This document shows, piece by piece, positions 40,438 to 48,178 of a stretch of 64,000 bases of DNA. Source of the DNA: Bacteroidales bacterium (GTDB lineage Bacteria; Bacteroidota; Bacteroidia; Bacteroidales; UBA932). Below the pieces are notes generated by a model. That model was not told the DNA's origin, searched no databases, and saw only the letters and a list, made by a program, of their open reading frames with translations. The translations under genes were made by a program, and so were the position numbers. Every line of letters starts with the position of its first letter. The stretch's first letter is position 1. The stretch is taken from the NCBI GenBank assembly GCA_015060325.1, contig SUYQ01000004.1:62001-126000 (forward strand), written 5' to 3'.

Positions 40438-42888
40438 ATGCGAGGTTTTTTATTTTTTACAGCGATCATGTCGCTGATTCCGGGCATCGCACAAGGTGCG
40501 GAGCCTGAAGGCACAGTCGAGAAGCTCGACAGTGCAGTAGTCTCTGTTTCCAGAGCCGGGGATTCTACCCCGGTCACTTACACGATGGTTTCAAGTGAGC
40601 AGCTGCGTTCGGTCAATCCGATGAACTCTTTGCCTATGGCGCTGGCGCTTCAGCCTTCCGTTGTGACTGTTAATGAAGGTGGTACTGGCCTAGGGTATTC
40701 GAAGATGACTGTCCGAGGCTCCAAAGGATCGCAGATCAATGTGACCTTGAACGGCATAACTCTCAATGATGCAGAGTCGCAGGAGGTGTTCTGGGTCAAT
40801 ATTCCGGCTTTGTCCAGCCTGCTTTCAAGCGTCCAGCTGCAGCGTGGCCTTGGCACCTCGGCTGCCGGTCCTGGGGCTTTCGGAGCAAGTATAAACATGA
40901 GTACTGCGAGCGTCGGGGCAGATCCTTATGCGTCTGTAGATCTTGGGTATGGATCATACGGAACGTTTACGGCTTCAGCAGCTGTAGGTACAGGATTGAT
41001 GAAGTCAGGATTGTATTTTGATTTTGCTTATTCAAGAGGACTTACAGACGGGTATATAAGGAATGCATTCGCAGATGTTCAGTCTGCTCTTGCGGTTCTG
41101 GGATGGATGAATGAAAGGAATTCGCTGCGGCTTACCTGGCTATTCGGTGACCAGCATACCGGCATTACATGGCATGGAATAGACTTGGCTCAGTATGAGG
41201 CTGACAGACGGTATAATCCGGCTGGAGAGTATTACGATGCTTATGGTAATGTGCGTTACTATGATAATGATACAGACAACTATACGCAGCATCATCTACA
41301 GCTTAACTATACACGCCGGTTAGCGGAACGCCTTGTGTGGACTTCGACCTTCAACTGGACAAAAGGAGACGGATATTATGAGAATTACAAGTCTGGGAAG
41401 AGCTTCTCAAAATATAATTTCGAGGATGACCGGGAAGGAGATTTCATAGTGCGCGAAGCTATGGACAATCATTACTTCGTCTTGAATTCGGATGTCCGCT
41501 ATACTTCTGATCTTCTGTCTGTTACTGGAGGCGTGAATCTTTCCAGGTATGACGGAGACCACATAGGCAAGGTGCTTTGGAGTGATGTTCTGGGGGCGGA
41601 CTATGACTATGGGTCACACAAATGGTACCTCAATAATGGTCTGAAGCATGAAGCAAATGCATTTGTCCGTGCCGAGTGGAGTCCGCTTGCATGGATGACG
41701 GCGTATGCAGATCTGCAGTACAGGGGAGTGTGGCTGGATATGGCAGGACCGGAGGATGACCAGATCCCGCTGGACTATTCCACTGACTGGCAGTTTCTTA
41801 ACCCTCGGGCTGGACTGTCCTTCCATTGGGATCAGCATCAGAAGGCATATGTCTCGGCAGCGCTTGGTCATCGTGAACCTGGTCGCAGCGACATCAAGGA
41901 GAATATAAAGAATGCATGGGTGGCTCAGCAGGCAGGCATTGACAGTGAGGGAGTTACGTTGAAGCCGGAGAAGATGCTCGATGTAGAGGTCGGCTACAGC
42001 TATGTTTCCGAAAAGGTCTCAGCTTCAGCAAACATCTACCTTATGGAGTATTGGGACATGCTTCTGGAGACAGGACGTCTGTCGAATGTGGGCTATGCGA
42101 TCAAGGAGAACGTGTCGCGTTCATGGAGAAGGGGAGTCGAACTTGCTGCTTCTTGGCAGGCTCTTCCGTGGCTTCGCGCAGATGCCAATCTTACCTTGAG
42201 TCTCAACCGCATCAAGGACTATACTGAGTTTGTCCAGCATGTTGATACATATGACTATTGGTCAGAAACCGGCAGGACCACTGCCATGAATTATGGTACG
42301 ACCACCATGCTCATGTCCCCGTCAGTCACAGGAATGGCCCGGCTGTCTTTCTCTCCATGGCGTGGAATAGCTTCCAATTCGCTGAAAACCATCATGTTGT
42401 CACTGGATGGAAAGTATGTCGGCAAGCAGTATATGGATAATACCATGACAGACAGCCGTTCGATCCCGGCCTACTTTGTCTCGAATCTGTCGTTGAGTTA
42501 TGAGATCCCTCTCAGGAAGAGATCCTTCGCTGCCGCTCAGGATGACACCTGTCATTTCGACCGCGATGTCCACACTTCTCATTCCGACCGCGATGCCCGC
42601 TCCTGTCATTTCGACCGCGATGGTCACACTGCTCATTCCGATCGCGATGCCCACTCCTGTCATTCCGACCGAGGTGGTCACATTTGTCATTTCGACCGAG
42701 CGGAGCGAGTGGAGAAATCTAAACTACGTGTATCATTCTACATCAACAACCTCTTCAACAACATGTACTACGCCGACGGCTGGTGCTGGAAGAACATCGT
42801 TGAAGAAGACGGAGCCCTGATAGACGGCATCGGCGTCTACCCTCAGGCTCCGCTCAACTTCATGCTCAAACTCAGCTGGCAGTTCTGA
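40438..42888 (+). CDS. TonB-dependent outer-membrane receptor, predicted thiamin importer
   Basis: This 816-residue barrel should import thiamin or a thiamin precursor. The function is inferred from the TPP riboswitch directly upstream, the usual arrangement for thiamin receptors in Bacteroidales. A signal peptide (about 1-20) precedes a plug domain (MNSLPMALALQPSV, VRGSKGSQINVTLNGITLND, LSSVQLQRGLG, about 60-160). A 22-strand-type barrel ends in FMLKLSWQF. Residues 695-761 are translated from an inserted repeat element and consist of His/Asp-rich units; the element is in frame and the strands on either side (YFVSNLSLSYEIPL and KLRVSFYINNLFNN) are intact. I use the ATG at 40438; 40426 is an alternative, and the frame also opens upstream with TTG inside the riboswitch region. 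The genes for the inner-membrane thiamin transporter and thiamin pyrophosphokinase are not next to it. Confidence 0.85.
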   Translation: MRGFLFFTAIMSLIPGIAQGAEPEGTVEKLDSAVVSVSRAGDSTPVTYTMVSSEQLRSVNPMNSLPMALALQPSVVTVNEGGTGLGYSKMTVRGSKGSQINVTLNGITLNDAESQEVFWVNIPALSSLLSSVQLQRGLGTSAAGPGAFGASINMSTASVGADPYASVDLGYGSYGTFTASAAVGTGLMKSGLYFDFAYSRGLTDGYIRNAFADVQSALAVLGWMNERNSLRLTWLFGDQHTGITWHGIDLAQYEADRRYNPAGEYYDAYGNVRYYDNDTDNYTQHHLQLNYTRRLAERLVWTSTFNWTKGDGYYENYKSGKSFSKYNFEDDREGDFIVREAMDNHYFVLNSDVRYTSDLLSVTGGVNLSRYDGDHIGKVLWSDVLGADYDYGSHKWYLNNGLKHEANAFVRAEWSPLAWMTAYADLQYRGVWLDMAGPEDDQIPLDYSTDWQFLNPRAGLSFHWDQHQKAYVSAALGHREPGRSDIKENIKNAWVAQQAGIDSEGVTLKPEKMLDVEVGYSYVSEKVSASANIYLMEYWDMLLETGRLSNVGYAIKENVSRSWRRGVELAASWQALPWLRADANLTLSLNRIKDYTEFVQHVDTYDYWSETGRTTAMNYGTTTMLMSPSVTGMARLSFSPWRGIASNSLKTIMLSLDGKYVGKQYMDNTMTDSRSIPAYFVSNLSLSYEIPLRKRSFAAAQDDTCHFDRDVHTSHSDRDARSCHFDRDGHTAHSDRDAHSCHSDRGGHICHFDRAERVEKSKLRVSFYINNLFNNMYYADGWCWKNIVEEDGALIDGIGVYPQAPLNFMLKLSWQF
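42520..42720. repeat. Dispersed repeat element inserted in frame in the TonB receptor, copy 2
   Basis: The 201-bp element runs from AGATCC to AAATCT and belongs to the family at 17391, 54453 and 58341. Its middle is a tandem array of roughly 27-base units based on TGTCATTTCGACCGCGATG, pairing into 54-base higher units. Its length is a multiple of three, no stop codon occurs in the receptor frame, and it adds 67 residues. Confidence 0.85.
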
Positions 42889-42959
42889 TTGCGCCCGTCT
42901 GTAATCAGTTTCCGACGCCTTCAGCCTGGCGACTAAGTCTCTGCTAGTCAGTGACATAC

Positions 42960-42997
42960 AAAAAGCGCGTGCTCCCCAAAGGCGGCACGCGCTTTTT
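42960..42997. terminator. Bidirectional terminator after the TonB receptor gene
   Basis: AAAAAGCGCGTGC and GCACGCGCTTTTT form a perfect 13-bp stem with a 12-base loop. Confidence 0.85.
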
Positions 42998-43076
42998 GTA
43001 AGTTGCAGAGTGTCAGGTGGTTGCGCACCAGGCAATTGGCGTCTGAAGTTTGCGGTGCCTGTGTCTGAGATGCGGC

Positions 43077-43649
43077 TTAAGACGGAAGCTGGCGGGAAAG
43101 GTCGACTTTATGGAATTTGTAGCCGAGACGCTTCAGCTCGAGGGCAGCTCCGGTCTTGTACATGACCTTGACAGTGCGGGCGAAGATGTGGAATGCCTTG
43201 ACGGTCTGATGCTCGATCTGCTCATGCTGGATGAATGTAGCGGCCTTCTGGGCGCAGCACAGAAGTATGTTCATCATCTGCTTGGCCTCTACTGAATCAA
43301 GCGACAGACCAAGGATGTTCTGTACTATGTTCTCGTCCATGTCATCGAATCCGCGAGGACCGTGGAGAACCTTGTAGTCGGAGCCGTGATGGCGTCCCCA
43401 GTCCGCATCCCACCAATGAGCGGCAGCCATTCCGGCATATCCTGCACATGCAATGGCGAAATCCGGGTATGCATTTACCTCAGGAAGGGCATCTGCAATG
43501 TATTCCGGTGCCCATTCCTTCCATTTGCAGTCTATGTCCTCGGATGCAAGCAGCTCTCCGTCAAGCATACCAAGGCTTGTGCACATCTTGAGGATCTCCT
43601 GCTGGAGATTTGCCTCATATGTATCGTAGTACTGTATGTTCTCTTCCAT
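43077..43649 (-). CDS. Conserved-looking protein of unknown function
   Basis: The 190-residue protein has no signal peptide and no domain I recognise. Two stretches are hydrophobic and Ala/Cys-rich (DFAIACAGYAGMAAAHWWDA, about 84-103, and MMNILLCCAQKAATF, about 144-158) and may pair as helices. A WWDADWGRHHGSDY segment (about 99-112) is rich in Trp, Asp and His and could bind a metal, but this is a guess. Codon use is like the neighbours. EamA lies 54 bases upstream on the same strand. Confidence 0.6.
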   Translation of the reverse strand: MEENIQYYDTYEANLQQEILKMCTSLGMLDGELLASEDIDCKWKEWAPEYIADALPEVNAYPDFAIACAGYAGMAAAHWWDADWGRHHGSDYKVLHGPRGFDDMDENIVQNILGLSLDSVEAKQMMNILLCCAQKAATFIQHEQIEHQTVKAFHIFARTVKVMYKTGAALELKRLGYKFHKVDLSRQLPS

Positions 43650-43703
43650 ATCTTATCTTAATTTAGTCTGCGAATATAGTCAATTCAGGTGAAATAAATG
43701 TTG

Positions 43704-44648
43704 TCAGTGGTGCTTGCGTGTGTTCTGGTGCATGACGACTACGGTCACAGCTGCGAGGATCAGGATTATCCCTATAAGTGACTTGAGGTAGAGATGCTCG
43801 TCCAGAAATGCTACTCCTAGAATGACAGCAGTGACAGGCTGGAGTGCTCCAAGGATTGAGGTCATGGTAGGACCTATGCGGCGTACTGCCTTCACTCCGG
43901 TAAAATTCGATACCATTGTAGACCACAAGCCAAGTCCGAGTACCAGCAGCCAGCTCTTTCCGTCGGGTATCATGGTAAGTCCATCCTCAAAGATCAGGGC
44001 GCAGATGACGAAGTAGACAGCACTGAGCAGCATTATCCATGTCGTGAACTTCACTACCTCTATCTTGTCTGCCCTCAGGCGTTTCATAAGGATATAGTAT
44101 GCAGAAAACGAGAATGCGGAAATCAGTGAGCAGGTGAGTCCGAGCGTTGTGTTTCCGCCGTCAACTACAAGACTGTCGCCGGAAGCAAGGAGATATACAC
44201 CGAAAATGGAAACTGCGATCGCACCGATGTCCACAAGTGATTTGTGCTCCCCGAATATGAACATCATGCAGAGCGCTACAATCACCGGATACATGAAGTT
44301 GATGGTCGATGCGATACCGCTGGAAATATTGGCATACCCGATAAGAAGGGTAACGGAGGTCACAGCTCTTAAAATGCTTAGAAGGATTATCTTCCAGGCT
44401 TCGTCAAAAGTACCGATCTTCAAGGTCTTCTTCTTGCTGAACGCATATACCATCAGCACAAGTGCTGCGATTCCCCAACGGTATGAAAGTATGTCGAAAT
44501 TTGTCAGTCCGACAGCAATCAGACCGAGGCTGAAGAGGGGAGAGAAACCGAAAGAAGCAGAGGAGATCACGGCATAAAAGATGCCGTTTAATCTTATCCG
44601 TCTCTTCTTTTTCTCATACATTAGCTGGTGGGGAGTCATATTGTTCAT
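43704..44648 (-). CDS. EamA/DMT-family transporter
   Basis: The protein is a drug/metabolite superfamily exporter in the inner membrane. The 314 residues hold ten hydrophobic segments in two EamA repeats (about 15-150 and 160-305). Family features are visible: a helix-1 motif GIFYAVISSASFGFSPLFS, the end of repeat 1 FGEHKSLVDIGAIAVSIFGV, and the repeat 2 segment LGALQPVTAVILGVAFLDEH. The substrate is unknown; relatives export amino acids or nucleobases. Confidence 0.9.
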   Translation of the reverse strand: MNNMTPHQLMYEKKKRRIRLNGIFYAVISSASFGFSPLFSLGLIAVGLTNFDILSYRWGIAALVLMVYAFSKKKTLKIGTFDEAWKIILLSILRAVTSVTLLIGYANISSGIASTINFMYPVIVALCMMFIFGEHKSLVDIGAIAVSIFGVYLLASGDSLVVDGGNTTLGLTCSLISAFSFSAYYILMKRLRADKIEVVKFTTWIMLLSAVYFVICALIFEDGLTMIPDGKSWLLVLGLGLWSTMVSNFTGVKAVRRIGPTMTSILGALQPVTAVILGVAFLDEHLYLKSLIGIILILAAVTVVVMHQNTRKHH

Positions 44649-44714
44649 TTTCTAGCTAAGTATCTTATTTACAATCAGTTATGTTTGATATAATTCTTTC
44701 TTATTGTTTACACA

Positions 44715-44760
44715 TGTTTATGAAACAAAAATGTTATACTATTAAACAAATATGTTTCAT
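44715..44760. promoter_or_regulatory. Nested inverted repeats between the EamA and cinA genes
   Basis: TGTTTATGAAACA at 44715-44727 is a palindrome with a three-base centre, and its ATGAAACA half recurs as TGTTTCAT at 44753-44760. TGTTTA (44715-44720) and TAAACA (44743-44748) also match. The 122-base gap is very AT-rich. It could be an operator for the EamA gene or a weak terminator for cinA. Confidence 0.35.
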
Positions 44761-44770
44761 TAATTGATGC

Positions 44771-46045
44771 TTAATTATTTATATCGTTTACAACTCTTCT
44801 CCTTAAAATGTCCAATGCATTGGCGGCAAATCGCTCGATATTGCGTTTTCTGTCACCATTGAACTGTAATTTATACGTGCTGGTTCCTCTCTCTGAACTT
44901 ACTCCGATCCATACCGTGCCTACCGGTTTGTCGTCGCTGCCTCCGCCTGGGCCGGCAATCCCCGACGTTGCTACAGAGAAGTCGCTTCCAGTGATTCTTC
45001 TCACTCCTTCTGCCATTGCAGCCACGCATTCGCTGCTGACTGCTCCATGTTTAGAGATAATTTCGGAAGGAACGCCAAGTATACCGGTCTTTACGCTGTT
45101 TGCATAAGAGGTGACGGAGCCGAGGAAGTACTCCGAGGAGCCTGGTACCGATGTGAACAATGCTGCTATAGTGCCTCCTGTGCATGATTCTGCAGCGCTT
45201 ACAGTCTTTCCTGCGGCAGCAAGGAGGCGGCCTATGCACTCTTGTAGGGTATCATCCTGCTCGGAATACATATATTCCCCTAAAACAGGCTTTAAACGGG
45301 CCAATTCGGCCTCAATACGCTTCTCCTGGTCTGCGCGTACGCCTCCGTAAATGGAGAGCCTTAAACGGACTCCTGTGAGCGGATTTGGCAGATAGGCCAG
45401 ATGCATGTCTTCAGGAAGACTGTCTTCCCATGGTTCGATCAGTCTGGACAATGCTGACTCAGCAAGGCCGAAAGTCATGACTGTTCTGTGGTAAATATCT
45501 GATAATGAGTTGTTTGCTTTTATATCTTCGAGTACGTCCGGCATTGCTCCAAGCGCTTCGAAAGGGACTCCGGGCAGTGAATAGAGAGTAGCTGGATGTC
45601 CGAAACGTCCTTCAGGAAACCTGAACACCATTATGGGAGCTGTGCCAAGTCTGTTCGGAATCACCTCACAGGTGTCAGGTACGGATGCCTGTGCAAGGTT
45701 TGTTTCCAGCATATCAAGCCCTCTTGCGCTGAGTATGCGGTGGATGATGGCCAGCTGAGCTGCATCTGTCCTATATGATTCAGAGCCAGACAGTTCTGCA
45801 AGGGCCTTCTTGGTTATGTCATCCTTGGTCGGGCCCAGACCGCCTGTCACTATCACTATGTCGTTGTGCTGCAGTTCGTGCTCGAGATTGTGGATGATGG
45901 CATCGTGCTCGTCTCCTATTGACAGCATGCGTGTTGCCTTGATACCCAATGAGTTAAGGGCACGGGAAATATGGGATGAATTGGTGTCGACGATCTGTCC
46001 GATCAGTATTTCATCTCCGATTGTACAAATGGATGCCGTTGTCAT
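44771..46045 (-). CDS. cinA: CinA-family protein (nicotinamide-nucleotide amidase / competence-damage inducible)
   Basis: The N-terminal MoCF-like domain (about 1-170) opens TASICTIGDEILIGQIVDTN and has TGGLGPTKDDITKKALAEL. The C-terminal PncC-type domain (about 265-420) has AAESCTGGTIAALFTSVPG and ATSGIAGPGGGSDDKPVGTV, typical of NMN deamidases, which recycle nicotinamide mononucleotide to nicotinate mononucleotide. The full two-domain form of 424 residues suggests both ADP-ribose pyrophosphatase and deamidase ancestry. Its ATG is one base after the pyrD stop, so it is expressed with pyrD. It shares a pathway with nadE at 25.3 kb. Confidence 0.9.
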   Translation of the reverse strand: MTTASICTIGDEILIGQIVDTNSSHISRALNSLGIKATRMLSIGDEHDAIIHNLEHELQHNDIVIVTGGLGPTKDDITKKALAELSGSESYRTDAAQLAIIHRILSARGLDMLETNLAQASVPDTCEVIPNRLGTAPIMVFRFPEGRFGHPATLYSLPGVPFEALGAMPDVLEDIKANNSLSDIYHRTVMTFGLAESALSRLIEPWEDSLPEDMHLAYLPNPLTGVRLRLSIYGGVRADQEKRIEAELARLKPVLGEYMYSEQDDTLQECIGRLLAAAGKTVSAAESCTGGTIAALFTSVPGSSEYFLGSVTSYANSVKTGILGVPSEIISKHGAVSSECVAAMAEGVRRITGSDFSVATSGIAGPGGGSDDKPVGTVWIGVSSERGTSTYKLQFNGDRKRNIERFAANALDILRRRVVNDINN

Positions 46046-46046
46046 G

Positions 46047-47084
46047 TTATGCCTGTGTCTTTTCAAGGTGCTTGATTATCTTCTTTATAAGAGCAGGTCC
46101 CTCGTATATGAATCCGGTGTAGATCTCTACCAGTGAGGCACCTGCGTCAATCATCTCCTTGGCATCGGCTCCGGACATGATGCCGCCTACTCCGATTATC
46201 GGCAGCATTCCTTTTGAGTGCTCATGGATATGACGTACAAGCTCTACGTTCTTTTTATGTAAAGGTGCTCCAGAAAGGCCTCCATTGCCGATTTTTTCAA
46301 TCTTGTCCTGCTCGATGGTCAGATCTTCACGGCTTCTTGTTGTGTTTCCGGCAACTATTCCGTCGATTCCAGACCTGAGACAGTAATCGACGATGTCGTC
46401 AATCTGCTTTGTCGACAGATCCGGAGAAACCTTCAGGAGTATAGGCCTGTATGTATCATGATACATCCTCAGATGCAGAAGTCTGTCAACTATGTCCGAG
46501 AGGAATGAAATATCCTGTAATGAGGTGAGCCCCACAACATTAGGGCAAGATACATTTACAACGAACATGTCGACGAAGTCATACATGAGGCCGAAAGACT
46601 GTTCGTAGTCCTTTGCAGCATCCTCATTGATGCTGCTGGTATTTTTAGATATGTTTGCTGCTACGATTACCTCAGGGCGCTCTTTCTTCAGATGGTCAAC
46701 GGCATTCTTTACTCCCTTGTTATTGATGCCGTAACGATTGATGATAGCCTTGTCCGAAGGTATTCTGAAGCATCTAGGCTTAGGATTTCCATCCTGTGGC
46801 TTGGGAGTCAGAGAGCCAATTTCGACGAATCCGAAGCCGAAATTGGCCATATCGTTATAGAATTCGCCATTCTTGTCCAGACCACCCGCAAGTCCGACCG
46901 GGTTAGGAAACTTCAGTCCGAAAAGTTCCTTTTCCAGCTTGGATGATTTTCTCTTGTATATGAGACGTATGAAGGAATGTGCCAATGGTATGTGTCTCAG
47001 GAACTTCAGAAAAGAGAAAAGAAGGTTATGGGCCGTTTCCGGATTGAAACAGAAAAGTATAGGTTTAAGAAAGTACTTGTACAT
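46047..47084 (-). CDS. pyrD: Dihydroorotate dehydrogenase (quinone), class 2
   Basis: PyrD oxidises dihydroorotate to orotate in pyrimidine synthesis and passes electrons to membrane quinone. The 345-residue protein has the class 2 N-terminal helical extension (about 1-50, hydrophobic, membrane association). FMN and substrate motifs are LKFPNPVGLAGGLDKNGE, YGINNKGVK, VNVSCPNVVGL (catalytic Ser), and GNGGLSGAPLHKKNVELVRH and IGVGGIMSGADAKEMIDAGA (FMN phosphate site). It is followed by cinA in a two-gene unit. Confidence 0.95.
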   Translation of the reverse strand: MYKYFLKPILFCFNPETAHNLLFSFLKFLRHIPLAHSFIRLIYKRKSSKLEKELFGLKFPNPVGLAGGLDKNGEFYNDMANFGFGFVEIGSLTPKPQDGNPKPRCFRIPSDKAIINRYGINNKGVKNAVDHLKKERPEVIVAANISKNTSSINEDAAKDYEQSFGLMYDFVDMFVVNVSCPNVVGLTSLQDISFLSDIVDRLLHLRMYHDTYRPILLKVSPDLSTKQIDDIVDYCLRSGIDGIVAGNTTRSREDLTIEQDKIEKIGNGGLSGAPLHKKNVELVRHIHEHSKGMLPIIGVGGIMSGADAKEMIDAGASLVEIYTGFIYEGPALIKKIIKHLEKTQA

Positions 47085-47116
47085 ATCCTGATATGATTTG
47101 TAGTTGTGTTAACTTA

Positions 47117-47146
47117 CAAATATACGAAAAAAATGCACCGCTCAAG
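47117..47146 (-). promoter_or_regulatory. Promoter of pyrD-cinA, overlapping the upstream terminator
   Basis: On the minus strand CTTG, 18 bases, TATATTTG. The -33 box falls in the loop of the terminator hairpin at 47132-47155. Transcription would begin near 47110. Confidence 0.5.
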
Positions 47147-47155
47147 CGATGCATT
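47132..47155 (-). terminator. Terminator after the XRE-family regulator gene
   Basis: On the minus strand AATGCATCGC and GCGGTGCATT form a 10-bp stem with one G-T pair, followed by a run of T. Confidence 0.65.
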
Positions 47156-47176
47156 CATATAATGTGGGCAGAAGAA

Positions 47177-47656
47177 TTACATTTCCTGGAATGTACCATC
47201 GTCAAACATTACGATTATTTTCGATACATTTCTTTGTTTTATAATACTTTGCGTAGTCTCTTTTAAAGTGTTGATTGCGCTCGAGGTTTGCGTAGATTCG
47301 GTAAAGACCGGGGAGTGTAAGGGATTATTTGATTCCTGGACACTTGAGGTATGGAGGGTAGGCTGCTCAGCTTCCTCATCCTCGAAAAGCAGGCCAGATG
47401 GTCTGTCTGATACAGGAGTGGGGGAAGGGGAGAGATCTGTTTGAGCGCTTTTATACATTTTTCCTTTTCCGAGCATGAGCCACTCCATGTTAAGCTGCGG
47501 GTATGAGGTCATGATTGCTTTCATAAACTCATAGCTTGGGTTGTTTCTGCCGGACAGAACATGCGAAACACTTGCACGTACTACTTTGATAGTGTCGGCA
47601 AACTGTGATTGTGAGATATTTTCTGCGTCGAGAAAGTGTTTCAAACGTGTATTCAT
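47177..47656 (-). CDS. XRE-family helix-turn-helix transcriptional regulator
   Basis: The 159-residue protein has an N-terminal helix-turn-helix (about 1-65: TRLKHFLDAENISQSQFADT, then VSHVLSGRNNPSYEF), followed by a Ser/Thr/Gln/Pro-rich tail with little structure and a short C-terminal hydrophobic-basic end (IIKQRNVSKIIVMFDDGTF). This layout recurs in Bacteroidales single-domain regulators with a disordered tail. The ATG at 47656 is preferred because the -7 box (TACTTTTG on the minus strand, 47687-47694) lies between it and the more upstream ATG. Its target genes are unknown. Confidence 0.8.
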   Translation of the reverse strand: MNTRLKHFLDAENISQSQFADTIKVVRASVSHVLSGRNNPSYEFMKAIMTSYPQLNMEWLMLGKGKMYKSAQTDLSPSPTPVSDRPSGLLFEDEEAEQPTLHTSSVQESNNPLHSPVFTESTQTSSAINTLKETTQSIIKQRNVSKIIVMFDDGTFQEM

Positions 47657-48178
47657 AATTGTAATGTTTGATATCACAAAAGTAACTATAAAATATTTAA
47701 CATGCAAAATTATCATCAGTTAAATTTTGTAACGCACTGCTGTAGAAACTTAATATTAAATCCAAATCAATGCATTAATTAAAATAATTTAAATAACTGA
47801 TAATAAGTAATATAATACTTTAAATAATATATATTTATGGGCCATTTGCACTATATCTGGGGGTATTACGGCGACATTTACGATATAATACTAAAGTGTA
47901 CATTTATTTAGGTTATCATAAATCGCAGATATATAATGGATTAGCAATATGCAAAAACATAAATAAGAATAATTTATATCACATTTGTATTGTTTACAAA
48001 ATTAAGCAGGCAACAAGATAAAGAAGATGTTAATTTTTACAAAGGTTAACACAGATAATCACATTTGTTGCGGTTACTTTTGTGAACTCATTGAAATCAG
48101 CTCAAAATTTTCAGATGAACTGAGAATTGTATATTTTTGTAAAATAATACAGATGATAACAAATATTGAATTCTCACA
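47657..48178. other. Long AT-rich intergenic region between the XRE regulator and queA
   Basis: The 522-base divergent gap has no credible open frame. It holds the XRE -7 box at 47687-47694 and a candidate queA promoter at 48108-48139 (TTTT, 20 bases, TATTTTTG). The segment 47700-48000 is strikingly AT-rich except for a short G-rich patch (about 47838-47875, GGGCCATTTGCACTATATC and GGGGGTATTACGGCGAC parts). A GTTAA/TTAAC inverted repeat lies at about 48029-48050. I see no RNA gene. Confidence 0.5.

Noticed and set aside
42535..42700. Tandem repeats in the TonB receptor as a CRISPR array
   Set aside because: The units are contiguous with no unique spacers, stay in the receptor reading frame and match a dispersed repeat family. 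No cas genes are near.
48029..48050. GTTAA/TTAAC inverted repeat as an operator of queA
   Set aside because: The half-sites are short and AT-rich, as expected by chance in this gap.
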